A DNA stretch of 64,000 nucleotides from positions 264,731-328,730 of the forward strand of contig JAFGJW010000006.1 in NCBI GenBank assembly GCA_016928835.1. Direction: 5' to 3'. The stretch comes from Candidatus Woesearchaeota archaeon (GTDB lineage Archaea; Nanobdellota; Nanobdellia; Woesearchaeales; GW2011-AR15). Both the position numbers and the translations under genes were made by a program. Positions 53,376 to 61,220 of this stretch are shown here, one piece after another; position 1 is the first letter of the stretch; each line of letters starts with the position of its first letter. The notes below the pieces were generated by a model. The model was not told where the DNA came from. It made no database searches and saw nothing but the letters and a program-made list of their open reading frames with translations.

Positions 53376-53850
53376 GAGGTTATCCTCCTCCCTCATATAA
53401 ACCCTATCCAAGCCATCAAATACTTTCTTCTTAAAATCAACTATTACAAATCCGTTCTTTAAATAAAGAATTAGCGCAGGTATATTGTATTGTGAGACTG
53501 ATAAAAAGATTTCCTTTGGGTTTAGCTCTTTTAGTTTTTGAATTGTATGCATTAATAATCTTTTGCCTATTCCTTTTCTTCTATAGGATTTATGGACAAC
53601 TAATGCGCATATTTCATATTTTTCCTTCTTCACTAGAGCCATAAGAACTCCAGTCTGCTCTATAACCGCTGTATGCAATTAGTTTACCCTTATCAAAGAT
53701 TCCGAAACATTTACATTTAGAGGGATTGTCAAACAAATAATTAATATCTTTTTCAGTATATCTAGAATATAATGGTCTTTCTGGTGTATGATTGGCATCT
53801 AAGTCCAGGATTTGTTTTATATGTTTTCTCTGAAGCTCAACTATTTCCAT
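53367..53850 (-). pseudogene. GNAT acetyltransferase gene with a one-base frameshift
   Basis: The first frame gives MEIVELQRKHIKQILDLD and runs to GKLIAYSGYRADW; the second gives YEICALVVHKSYRRKGIGKR, the acetyl-CoA loop of GNAT. They meet at an A5 run (minus strand, 53619-53623). With A4 the reading joins as SSEEGKYEICALVV, a normal GNAT order. The full protein would have about 160 residues. The rest is intact, so the extra base may be an error or a recent mutation. A TATA element 27 bases before the start predicts a leaderless transcript. Confidence 0.8.
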
Positions 53851-53871
53851 AAGCTAAGTTATTTGATTTTT

Positions 53872-53887
53872 GTTTATATAGTTTTGC
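53872..53887 (-). promoter_or_regulatory. Promoter of the GNAT gene (shared BRE/TATA motif)
   Basis: On the minus strand the sequence reads GCAAAACTATATAAA, with the TATA centre 27 bases before the ATG at 53850. The same 15-mer precedes the gene at 55053, and the two promoters stay alike through the start codon. Confidence 0.65.
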
Positions 53888-53895
53888 TATGATAG

Positions 53896-54219
53896 TCAAA
53901 CAACAACCTTCTCTTCCTTAATCTTCTCATGAACTCTTTGTTTTGTAGTTTCCCAGTAGAAATCTCTGAATTTTCTAACAACCGGGTTAGAGAAATTAAG
54001 CCTGTACATTTTTGCCTTTCCAACAGTTCTTGTTTTTGTAATTATTCCCTGTTTTTCTAACCTTTTAAAAAAGAGTTTAAGTGTAGAATAACCGACTTGA
54101 GAGAGATTAGCTATATCAGTCATACTGTAATCAAAGTCCTCATTAACTACAAGAAAATCCAAAACTTTTAAAACTGGGGATTCCCCAAAGACCTGTAAAA
54201 ATACTGTTTTGTTTTCCAT
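53896..54219 (-). CDS. Winged-helix transcription regulator
   Basis: From the ATG at 54219 the protein has 107 residues. It has a wHTH fold: SPVLKVLDFLVV, YSMTDIANLSQVGYSTLKLF as the recognition helix, and GIITKTRTVGKAKMYRLN as the wing. An in-frame start at 54270 lies upstream of the promoter and is not used in my view. An ACTGT/ACAGT inverted repeat between TATA box and start suggests that it represses itself. Targets unknown. Confidence 0.8.
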   Translation of the reverse strand: MENKTVFLQVFGESPVLKVLDFLVVNEDFDYSMTDIANLSQVGYSTLKLFFKRLEKQGIITKTRTVGKAKMYRLNFSNPVVRKFRDFYWETTKQRVHEKIKEEKVVV

Positions 54220-54224
54220 TTTAA

Positions 54225-54250
54225 ACTGTAAAATATTAAACAGTATATAA
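54225..54250 (-). promoter_or_regulatory. Promoter with inverted-repeat operator of the wHTH regulator
   Basis: On the minus strand TTTATATA is followed by ACTGT-n10-ACAGT and then the ATG at 54219, about 27 bases from the TATA centre. The arms (54225-54229 and 54240-54244) lie between TATA box and start, where binding would block RNA polymerase. Confidence 0.6.
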
Positions 54251-54334
54251 ATATTTCTATTTATAGCCAATATAAGCTATTATTTTTAATTAAATTAGTA
54301 AATAATTTATACTAAATATATCCGTAAAGAGATA

Positions 54335-54610
54335 ATGGGAAAGAGACTATCAAGATCAGATTATTGGAGAATAATGAAAAATATTCTCAAAAAATTATAT
54401 TCAAAGCAGGCATTTGGCAAAGGCCATTTATTATTTGAGAGATTGCAATCTGGTATTCCTGGACACCTAAAAGGATTTACAAAACCAGTACTTTCTGATT
54501 TAATAAGAAAAGAGCTGGTTTTATTCTATGGAAAAACAAAATATGGAGATGCGTTTCAACTTAATATTAAAAAATTAGCTGAGATAGAAAAAATAATTTT
54601 TGAAAGATAA
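54335..54610 (+). CDS. Small wHTH-like protein, unknown
   Basis: The 91-residue protein has a helical N-terminus (RSDYWRIMKNILKKLYSKQA), a loop GKGHLLFERLQSGIPG, and a segment TKPVLSDLIRKELVLFYGKT that looks like a winged-helix recognition helix and wing. It is divergent from the wHTH regulator over about 115 bases. It probably binds DNA. No family recognised. Confidence 0.5.
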   Translation: MGKRLSRSDYWRIMKNILKKLYSKQAFGKGHLLFERLQSGIPGHLKGFTKPVLSDLIRKELVLFYGKTKYGDAFQLNIKKLAEIEKIIFER

Positions 54611-54614
54611 GTTT

Positions 54615-54633
54615 TTTTATATAGTTTTGCCCC
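54615..54633 (-). promoter_or_regulatory. Orphan copy of the GCAAAACTATATAAA promoter motif
   Basis: The minus strand has GGGGCAAAACTATATAAA, as before two leftward genes in this region, but here no leftward gene follows. Transcription from it would run antisense into the 54335-54610 gene from about 54592. Confidence 0.35.
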
Positions 54634-54660
54634 ATTAAAGAACTTAGTTTATTCAGCCAC

Positions 54661-55053
54661 CTAGCAAGGTATGAGATAATTAGCATAGACCACATTATTT
54701 TCAATCATATATCCTGGACAAATACAGTTTACAAAAACCTTTTTGTCTAGTCTACATAAATCTTCAGATTTTAATTTAGTATATGAAGACCTATTCAGTT
54801 CGACATCATAACCTAAACTAGCTGTTCCACGAACAATAAAATCTTCTTTTGTTATATTAGTTACATTACCAACCAAAGTCAGAATTACTTCAACTGCCTC
54901 TTCTGAAGTTTGGAGTGTTGATGCAAGTTCTGTAATATTGGGAGCACTTCCACAATTTGGTTCATCTGGTTTCCTATGCTTAGCAACTTGTATGACAAAA
55001 ACTGCCATAATTAAAATAAGTATAATCAGTATAAATAGATATATTTTTTTCAT
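54661..55053 (-). CDS. Membrane-anchored or secreted small protein
   Basis: The 130-residue protein has an N-terminal hydrophobic helix (residues 4-23) with a basic start, then a soluble domain of about 100 residues with five cysteines (PNCGSAP, DLCRL, NCICPG, final Cys). It is probably exported, with disulfides. A TATA element ends 22 bases before the ATG. No family recognised. Confidence 0.6.
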   Translation of the reverse strand: MKKIYLFILIILILIMAVFVIQVAKHRKPDEPNCGSAPNITELASTLQTSEEAVEVILTLVGNVTNITKEDFIVRGTASLGYDVELNRSSYTKLKSEDLCRLDKKVFVNCICPGYMIENNVVYANYLIPC

Positions 55054-55074
55054 AAACTAAATTATTTATTTTTT

Positions 55075-55090
55075 CTTTATATAGTTTTGC
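55075..55090 (-). promoter_or_regulatory. Promoter of the 54661-55053 gene (shared BRE/TATA motif)
   Basis: On the minus strand GCAAAACTATATAAA lies with its TATA centre about 27 bases before the ATG at 55053, predicting a leaderless transcript. Confidence 0.65.
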
Positions 55091-55106
55091 CCAAACATAA
55101 ACAAAA

Positions 55107-55140
55107 GATTTAAATATACTGAAGTATACTGAAGTATACA
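55107..55140 (+). promoter_or_regulatory. Toxin-antitoxin promoter with three 10-bp operator repeats
   Basis: After a TATA-like GATTTAAATAT the sequence has TATACTGAAG twice and then TATACAGG, with starts at 55115, 55125 and 55135. The 10-base period places each site on the same face of the helix. The antitoxin start follows at 55152. Cooperative binding by a ribbon-helix-helix antitoxin would fit. Confidence 0.7.
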
Positions 55141-55151
55141 GGCAAAAACAA

Positions 55152-55391
55152 ATGTCTGCAACCACAATAAAGATTCATGAAGATACAAAAATGCAAATAG
55201 ATCAATTTAGAGAGTATAAAAATGAGAGTTATGATGAAGTTTTAAAGAAACTAGTCTACATAGCTAAAAAAGCTAAATCCGAACCTAAACTTAGCCAAGA
55301 AACCATTGAAGCTATAGAAAAAGCAAGAGAAAGAATTAAAAAAGGCAACTTTCTAACTGAAGAAGAGGCTAAAAAAAGGTTAGGGTTTTAG
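55152..55391 (+). CDS. Antitoxin, ribbon-helix-helix type
   Basis: The 79-residue protein has an N-terminal strand TTIKIHEDTKMQI and two helices (DQFREYKNESYDEVLKKLVY), the RHH layout that binds DNA. A charged C-terminal half (KARERIKKGNFLTEEEAKKR) resembles the toxin-wrapping tails of RelB-like antitoxins. The toxin gene starts on the base after its stop codon. Three spaced repeats in front suggest autoregulation. Confidence 0.82.
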   Translation: MSATTIKIHEDTKMQIDQFREYKNESYDEVLKKLVYIAKKAKSEPKLSQETIEAIEKARERIKKGNFLTEEEAKKRLGF

Positions 55392-55646
55392 ATGCATAGG
55401 GTCGTATTTGATTCAAAAACAATTGAATTTTTAGAAAAAACAGAGAAAACAGTAGCTAAAAGAATCTATGATAAAATAAGTTCCACAAAATCTAATCCGC
55501 ATCATTTTTGGGAGAGATTAACTGGAAGAAAGGATTATAAACTTAGGGTAGGAAATTATAGAGTAATTGCAGACATAGATGATAATTCTGAAGTTATTTA
55601 TATAACCTTAATTGGACACAGGAAAAACGTTTATAAAAACATCTAG
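55392..55646 (+). CDS. RelE/ParE family toxin
   Basis: The 84-residue protein has the RelE order: VVFDSKTIEFLEK, IYDKISSTKSNP, WERLTGRKDYKLRVGNYRVI and TLIGHRKNVYK. Basic and aromatic residues near the end (R, H, K, Y) match ribosome-dependent mRNA cleavage by RelE-type toxins. It follows the antitoxin without a gap. A ParE-type gyrase target is possible but less likely given the RxGxYRVI and GHRKxVY pattern. Confidence 0.87.
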   Translation: MHRVVFDSKTIEFLEKTEKTVAKRIYDKISSTKSNPHHFWERLTGRKDYKLRVGNYRVIADIDDNSEVIYITLIGHRKNVYKNI

Positions 55647-55743
55647 TAGCAACTTAATAAAAGAAAAGAATTTAAATTTGATTTTCATTTATATAACTGG
55701 CTCCATCGATACATTTATTTACTTATTTTAACTAAGAGCAAAC

Positions 55744-56520
55744 ATGGATATAGAAGAATACACTAAAAAAGCCTATAACAAATTTGGAAGAGAGTATGAG
55801 AAGACAAGAATCAATAGGCAACCTGAGAGAGCGTTTAATGAGTTTTTAGAACTGCCGTGCATGGTTAAAACTGTTTCTAATATTAAAAATAAAAGATTGT
55901 TAGATATTGGCTGCGGCTCTGGCACCCACATTAAAGAATATGTGAAAAAAGGTGCAGAAGTTGAAGGCATTGATATTAGCGAAACAATGGTTGAACTGGC
56001 CAGACAAAAACTACCTAAGGTTAATTTTAAGATAGGTTCAATTTCTAAACTTCCCTATAAAGAAGATGAATTTGACATAGTAACTGCGAGCCTGACAATG
56101 AATTATGTTCCTGATTTAAACAAAGCCTTTTCTGAAGTTAATCGGATAATGAAGAAAGGAGGATTGTTTTATTATTCTGATATAAGTCCAATTAATTTAG
56201 CAAAAGAATTCAAAGAAGACAATGAACACATTTATTATGGAATTGGATATATAAAAAACAAAAAAACCGGGAAAAAAATTACCTTGGGGAGCCACTGGGT
56301 TAAGGGCGTTGAAGATTTTGAAATGGTTCCAGGAATGATAATTAAGAATTTTAAAAGACCTTTTGCAGACCATCTGCATGCCATTGTAGAAAACGGCTTT
56401 GAGTTAGTTGATTTTGTTGATTGCAAACCAAAGAAAGAGTTTAGGAAATATAACCCAGAAGATTATGACTTATATTCTAAATTCCCTGCATTCAGCATCT
56501 ATGTTTGTAAGAAGAAATAG
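55744..56520 (+). CDS. Class I SAM-dependent methyltransferase
   Basis: The 258-residue protein has LLDIGCGSGTHI (motif I), EGIDISETMVELA (motif II), and FDIVTASLTMNYVPDL (motif IV), as in the UbiE/methyltransferase-11 family. A longer C-terminal part of about 100 residues may hold the acceptor. The methyl acceptor cannot be told from the sequence. TATA-like TTTATATAAC lies about 50 bases upstream of the ATG. Confidence 0.88.
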   Translation: MDIEEYTKKAYNKFGREYEKTRINRQPERAFNEFLELPCMVKTVSNIKNKRLLDIGCGSGTHIKEYVKKGAEVEGIDISETMVELARQKLPKVNFKIGSISKLPYKEDEFDIVTASLTMNYVPDLNKAFSEVNRIMKKGGLFYYSDISPINLAKEFKEDNEHIYYGIGYIKNKKTGKKITLGSHWVKGVEDFEMVPGMIIKNFKRPFADHLHAIVENGFELVDFVDCKPKKEFRKYNPEDYDLYSKFPAFSIYVCKKK

Positions 56521-56575
56521 ATATCATTGTCAAACACAATAACTTTTATTAATCCGCATTCTTTAAAAAGAGTTA

Positions 56576-56956
56576 ATGAAGAAAAAAGTGTTGTTAATAG
56601 ATGCTTTGATTAATTTTCTGCTTGGTGTTCTTTTATTATTGTTTTCAAAACCCTTGGCTGGTTTTTTGGGTATGCCTTATTCAGATGTTTATTTTTATCC
56701 AAATATCCTCGGTGCGGTTTTGGTTGGAATAGCTATCGCGCTTGTCATAGAATACAGAAGAAAAGCAGACGGTTTAGTCGGCTTAGGTTTGGGCGGTGCT
56801 GTTGCAATCAATCTTTGCGGCGGTTTGGTTTTGGCCTTTTGGTTGATACTAGGAGATCTAAATATAACTCCTAAGGGAAATACATTCCTTTGGTTACTGG
56901 TAATAATACTCCTAGTGATTAGTTCTGTTGAATTAATTGTTCATAAAAAGAAATAA
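56576..56956 (+). CDS. Four-helix membrane protein
   Basis: The 126-residue protein has helices at about 5-25, 40-60, 68-95 and 103-120 with a basic loop (EYRRKADG). Glycine-rich GLGLGGAVAINLCGG resembles small membrane proteins found widely with unknown function. It is convergent with the AmrS gene at one base distance. Confidence 0.6.
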   Translation: MKKKVLLIDALINFLLGVLLLLFSKPLAGFLGMPYSDVYFYPNILGAVLVGIAIALVIEYRRKADGLVGLGLGGAVAINLCGGLVLAFWLILGDLNITPKGNTFLWLLVIILLVISSVELIVHKKK

Positions 56957-58120
56957 CTATTTCCACACACCAGCAATACTCTCACCACACTCTCTGCATT
57001 TGCCATCAACAACATTATTTTGAGTAATAACATAACCTTGTCTTTCAATGCAAAGATGACCGTTTACACAATAAGTGTTGTTTGCCTCATGACCAGGAAC
57101 ATTGCCGATGTAAACGTATTTTATCCCTGCACCTAGGGCAATCTTTTTTGCCTTTTCTAAAGTTGAAACCGGTGTCGGCGGCAAATATAATAGTTTATAC
57201 TGCGGCATAAATCTTGAGAAATGCAATGGAACATCCCTGCCAAGATTATCAACAATCCACACACACATCTCTTTTATCTTATCTAGGTCATCAGTATAAG
57301 TGGGCACAATTAGATTCGTGATCTCAAACCACACATTTTCTTCTTTTAGTATTTTCAAAGTTTTTAGAACATTATCAAAATCTCCGCCAGTTAATTTTAA
57401 CAAAACTTTTTTGTCAAAACCTTTTAAATCAACATTTGCAGCATCTAGGTGCTGGCAAAATTCACGTAAAGGTTTCTCATTCATATAACCATTTGTAATA
57501 AACAAATTCTTAAGTCCTTTTGAATGAGCATATTTCGAAGTGTCATACATATATTCATAAAAAACAGAAGGCTCAGAATAAGTATATGCAATTGTTTTGC
57601 AATCCTGCAGTATTGCGTTTGCTACAACTGCTTCTGGCATTAAATCAATATTATCTGTTTCTTCTGGCTTTGACTGCGAGATTTCCCAATTCTGGCAATT
57701 CAAGCATCTGAAATTGCAGCCTGCTGTTGCTATAGAAAATGCCTTGGTGGCAGGTAAAAAATGAAACAATGGTTTTTTTTCTATCGGATCAACATGAACA
57801 GCACAAGGATTGCCGTAAACCAAGGTATAGAGTTTATTATTATAATTTTTTCTTACACCACAAAAGCCTCTTTCTCCTCGACTCAAAACACATTCGTGCG
57901 GACAAAGGGTGCATTGTACTGCTACGCCCAACTTATTGTAATGATAAGCTTCTTTTGACCATTTCCCTAACCCATTATCATTATTAGAAAAAAGATTTGT
58001 TAATAGTAATTTATTAAACCCTTGATATCCGATATAAAGTCCGCCGAGAGCTATGACTGATTTTTTTATAAATTCTCTCCTAGAAATCTTTTTATTAAAG
58101 ATGCTTTTTTTCTTTCTCAT
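56957..58120 (-). CDS. amrS: AmmeMemoRadiSam radical SAM enzyme with twin-arginine signal
   Basis: The 387-residue protein begins with SRREFIKK at 13-20 followed by a hydrophobic stretch (21-33), a clear Tat signal. It then has CTLCPHEC (70-77), the radical SAM motif GCNFRCLNC (C135, C139, C142), and a C-terminal CVNGHLCI and CREC, as in the AmrS family (COG1180 relatives). Partners in this family are Memo and AMMECR1, both encoded in the divergent fusion gene. Export with an iron-sulfur cluster needs Tat, and TatA/TatC genes lie 2.2 kb away. The substrate is not known for any member. Confidence 0.93.
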   Translation of the reverse strand: MRKKKSIFNKKISRREFIKKSVIALGGLYIGYQGFNKLLLTNLFSNNDNGLGKWSKEAYHYNKLGVAVQCTLCPHECVLSRGERGFCGVRKNYNNKLYTLVYGNPCAVHVDPIEKKPLFHFLPATKAFSIATAGCNFRCLNCQNWEISQSKPEETDNIDLMPEAVVANAILQDCKTIAYTYSEPSVFYEYMYDTSKYAHSKGLKNLFITNGYMNEKPLREFCQHLDAANVDLKGFDKKVLLKLTGGDFDNVLKTLKILKEENVWFEITNLIVPTYTDDLDKIKEMCVWIVDNLGRDVPLHFSRFMPQYKLLYLPPTPVSTLEKAKKIALGAGIKYVYIGNVPGHEANNTYCVNGHLCIERQGYVITQNNVVDGKCRECGESIAGVWK

Positions 58121-58131
58121 GGTGTACTATT

Positions 58132-58803
58132 CTATTTTTTCTCTATCTCCAACCCAATATCTCCAACAGTGCCAATAGGACAGACATAATTACAAAATGC
58201 TCTGTGTACAAAGAAACCTAGTAAAAAAATAATTAGTGCAATTATCATAACAATCAAGTTAACTGAATAAACTGATTTATTTCCATGATTAGCATTAATT
58301 GTTAAAAAATAGAGGACCAACAACAAAATAAGATACCTTACAAAGGAAAAATATTTTGGCAATTTTACATTTTTCTTAACTATTTTTTTCTGTGCGTCCT
58401 GTAAACAACCAAACGGACAGTAGTTAAAACACCATTGCCTCTTGTCTAAATTAATTAAAAAAAATGAGGGAATAATAATGCTTCTCATGTTGCCCCAAAC
58501 ACATTTGCGAGGACAGTTATTACAAAATAAATAAGGTATTTTAAAATAGCATTTAAGTAAGGGGAAAATAGCTATTGGCAAAAAGAAGACATAATACAGA
58601 ATACTTTTGATCTTTGGACTAATCTTAGTTCTGAAAAATATCTCTACAAAAAGGAAAATTGTTAAAAAGTAGACTAGAATTAGATATACTTGATTAAAAG
58701 AAACAGCATAGATTAAAGAGAAAGTACTATTATTTAAGATCAAGTAGCTGAACAAAGACAATATTAAAAGCAACAAAAGGAAAGAAAGTGGTTTTTTCTT
58801 CAT
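58132..58803 (-). CDS. Membrane 4Fe-4S protein, NapH-like
   Basis: The 223-residue protein has about five helices. Cysteine motifs on loops read FCNNCPRKCVWG, CFNYCPFGC, and FCNYVCPIG, the arrangement of NapH/CcoG-type membrane ferredoxins that carry electrons through the membrane. It lies 11 bases before the AmrS gene on the same strand and shares its promoter. I infer that it delivers the electrons the exported radical SAM enzyme needs. Confidence 0.82.
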   Translation of the reverse strand: MKKKPLSFLLLLLILSLFSYLILNNSTFSLIYAVSFNQVYLILVYFLTIFLFVEIFFRTKISPKIKSILYYVFFLPIAIFPLLKCYFKIPYLFCNNCPRKCVWGNMRSIIIPSFFLINLDKRQWCFNYCPFGCLQDAQKKIVKKNVKLPKYFSFVRYLILLLVLYFLTINANHGNKSVYSVNLIVMIIALIIFLLGFFVHRAFCNYVCPIGTVGDIGLEIEKK

Positions 58804-58881
58804 ATTGTGCCATAACTAAGTTAATTTTATATAGCTTTCTTTTTCAACAATTTTATAAATTTATTTTATATACTTTATCTT
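58804..58881. promoter_or_regulatory. Divergent promoter region of the AmmeMemoRadiSam locus
   Basis: A leftward CTATATAAA (TATA centre near 58830) is about 27 bases before the ATG at 58803, and a rightward TTTTATAAAT (58851-58860) is about 27 bases before the ATG at 58882. Both transcripts would be leaderless. The shared 78-base region suggests joint control. Confidence 0.6.
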
Positions 58882-60354
58882 ATGGTAAAAAAGAGAAGAA
58901 AAAAACAAAAATTGAGAAAGAAGCTCTTCTTTGCCATAGCCTTTTGTGTAATACTTCTTCTACTAGCATATATGACTCACAGAAATAATGAAGAGTCTGA
59001 AGAAAATAAAGTTATCAGAGAGCCTGTTGTTGCTGGCACCTGGTATCCCGGAACAGAGAGCGGCTTGAGCAGCACGATTGAAGAATATTTTAGTAAAGCA
59101 AAACAAGAGGAGTTAGAAGGTATTAAAGCTTTAATAGTCCCCCATGCAGGTTATGTTTATTCTGGACAAGTTGCTGCTCAGGCATTTAACCAGCTGCAAA
59201 AAGACTATACAAAGGTTTTTATTATAGGAGCGAACCATAACGCAGATGCGCCGTATTTTAAATTCTCTGTGCCAGAAGCCACCCATTACAAAACCCCTTT
59301 GGGAGAAGTAATGGTCTCTTCAATTACCAAAGAGCTATTAAAAAATGATTTATTCAAATATGTGCCAGAGGCACACCTGTCCCATATTATTGAAATTGAA
59401 CTCCCCTTCCTGCAAAAGAGATTATCAAAGTTTGAGATAATTCCAATAGTAACTGGTTATGTGGAATTAGGAGATATAATACAAGCAGCACAGCTAATTT
59501 CCAAGTACTTAGATGAAGACACCTTGATTGTGATAAGCTCTGATTTATCCCACTACCACACCTATGAGGAGGCAGTTAATCTTGATAATGAATGTATTAA
59601 AAGTGTGGAAAAACAGGATTTTCAAAATACTGCAAAGTGCGAGGCATGCGGTTTGTCAGCAATATTAATATTATTAGAGATATCAAAAGAAAAAGATTGG
59701 AAAGCCAAGATAATTGATTATAAAAACTCGGGAGATGTCTCTGGGGAGAAAACAAGAGTTGTTGGTTACAGTGCAATTGCATTTTACCAAGAAGACATAT
59801 CGCCAGAAGACAAAGAATTTTTATTAAAATTAGCACGAGAGACTTTAGAACTTTATTTGAAAGATAAGAGCAAACCAAGGGCAGATGATGTTCCTGGGAG
59901 ATTGAAAGAAAAACAGGGGTGTTTTGTTACGCTCGAAAAAGAAAACCAATTAAGGGGCTGTATAGGACACATTATCCCCCAGGAATCGCTTTATGAATGT
60001 GTAATAGAGAATGCGATTAATGCTGCTGTTAATGACAGAAGATTTTCTCCGGTTGAACTAGAAGAATTAAATGATATTGAAATTGAGATTTCTGCTTTGT
60101 CTGTTCCAGAAGAGCTTGAATTTAGTTCTTCTGAAGAGCTATTAAACAAGCTGGTTCCCCTAAAACACGGGGTTATTTTATTATCCGGCTTACACCAATC
60201 AACATATCTGCCGCAGGTCTGGGAGCAGTTGCCAGAAAAGGAACTGTTTTTGTCTCAGCTTTGCATTAAGGGCGGTGCTTCCTCTGACTGCTGGGAAGAG
60301 CAATCAACAAAAATTTATACTTATACTGCAAATGTCTGGAAAGAGACTAAGTGA
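58882..60354 (+). CDS. Membrane-anchored Memo-AMMECR1 fusion protein
   Basis: The 490-residue protein has a very basic N-terminus (KKRRKKQKLRKK), one membrane helix (about 15-30), and two domains. The Memo domain (about 46-295) has VPHAGYVYSG with His88, IIGANHN with His119, ISSDLSHY, and CEACG with Cys256, the residues that bind metal in human MEMO1. The AMMECR1 domain (about 310-490) has the signature LRGCIG at 357-362. A positive N-terminus before a single helix predicts that the domains face outside. It is transcribed divergently from NapH-AmrS. Confidence 0.93.
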   Translation: MVKKRRKKQKLRKKLFFAIAFCVILLLLAYMTHRNNEESEENKVIREPVVAGTWYPGTESGLSSTIEEYFSKAKQEELEGIKALIVPHAGYVYSGQVAAQAFNQLQKDYTKVFIIGANHNADAPYFKFSVPEATHYKTPLGEVMVSSITKELLKNDLFKYVPEAHLSHIIEIELPFLQKRLSKFEIIPIVTGYVELGDIIQAAQLISKYLDEDTLIVISSDLSHYHTYEEAVNLDNECIKSVEKQDFQNTAKCEACGLSAILILLEISKEKDWKAKIIDYKNSGDVSGEKTRVVGYSAIAFYQEDISPEDKEFLLKLARETLELYLKDKSKPRADDVPGRLKEKQGCFVTLEKENQLRGCIGHIIPQESLYECVIENAINAAVNDRRFSPVELEELNDIEIEISALSVPEELEFSSSEELLNKLVPLKHGVILLSGLHQSTYLPQVWEQLPEKELFLSQLCIKGGASSDCWEEQSTKIYTYTANVWKETK

Positions 60355-61033
60355 AGCCCAATAGAAGAACAGAAAGCTCAAATAGAATAATTAAAGGCAG
60401 AGCAACAATCAGCTGAGTTATAGGATCGACTGTAGGGGTTATCACTGCGCTTATAATGAAGATTATTACATATGCTGCTTTTCTGTGTTTTGTCAGCTGC
60501 TCTCTGGTAAGTAAATTTAGATTAGATAAGAAGAGTATAAGTAAAGGAAGTTCAAAACATACGCCAAGAATTGAAGAGAATACAAATATGAGAGTAATTG
60601 TGTCCGAGACACTCCAGAAATTTTTTATACCTAATTTTATGTTATAATTGGCTGCAAAGGGTATTCCGAGAGAAAGTGTTGCTGCTGCACATATGGCGAA
60701 GCCAATATAAAAAGTAAATACTATTAAAGGAATGGTTCTTAGGTATTTTTTTTCTTCTTTTCTAAGGCCCGGTTCTATGAAAGATGCAAATTGCAGCAAG
60801 AGAAGGGGAAGACAGAGAAAAAGTGAAAGAAATAATGAAATAGACAGCTTAGTAAAAAAGATCTCCAAAGGAGATGAGGTTATCAATACAACAGTTTGGG
60901 GAAGCCTTGATATAAATAAGATAATGAAAGAATCACTTATGGTAAAGAAGAAGACAAAAGCTAAAAAAAAGCAGAGTACCAAGAAGATAAGTCTATTTCT
61001 GATTTCTTCGATATGTCCAAAAATGGTTTTCAT
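60347..61033 (-). CDS. tatC: Twin-arginine translocase TatC
   Basis: The 228-residue protein has six helices. The N-terminus FGHIEEIRNRL is the conserved TatC signal-binding segment (H, E, R), PGLRKEEKKYL is the first conserved loop, and AVITPTVDPITQLIVALP is a strong later signature. TatC recognises RR signal peptides. Its start overlaps the end of tatA by one base, and its end overlaps the Memo-AMMECR1 gene by 8 bases in convergent direction. Confidence 0.95.
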   Translation of the reverse strand: MKTIFGHIEEIRNRLIFLVLCFFLAFVFFFTISDSFIILFISRLPQTVVLITSSPLEIFFTKLSISLFLSLFLCLPLLLLQFASFIEPGLRKEEKKYLRTIPLIVFTFYIGFAICAAATLSLGIPFAANYNIKLGIKNFWSVSDTITLIFVFSSILGVCFELPLLILFLSNLNLLTREQLTKHRKAAYVIIFIISAVITPTVDPITQLIVALPLIILFELSVLLLGFT

Positions 61034-61218
61034 TAGCCAGAAAGCTGCTTTTTCTTGGCCTTCCTTCTTGGTTTCTTTTCCTCTGGCTGCAAGGCTTTTT
61101 TAAATTCTTTTACTGATTCACCTAATGCTTTTGCCAACTCGGGGAGTCTTTTCGGGCCAAATAATAGAAGTATTATTAACAAAATAAGCAGTATCTCAAG
61201 AGGACCAACAAGTGCCAT
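61033..61218 (-). CDS. tatA: Twin-arginine translocase TatA
   Basis: The 61-residue protein has one short helix (about 7-20), the conserved FGPKRLPELAKALGE hinge and amphipathic helix, and a basic tail. TatA forms the pore after TatC binds the signal. A one-base overlap with tatC points to coupled translation. No tatB is seen; archaeal systems usually lack it. Confidence 0.95.
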   Translation of the reverse strand: MALVGPLEILLILLIILLLFGPKRLPELAKALGESVKEFKKALQPEEKKPRRKAKKKQLSG

Positions 61219-61220
61219 TT

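Noticed and set aside
54220..54270. A longer form of the wHTH regulator starting at 54270
   Set aside because: The additional codons lie over the TATA box and operator, and a leaderless start at 54219 fits the TATA spacing.
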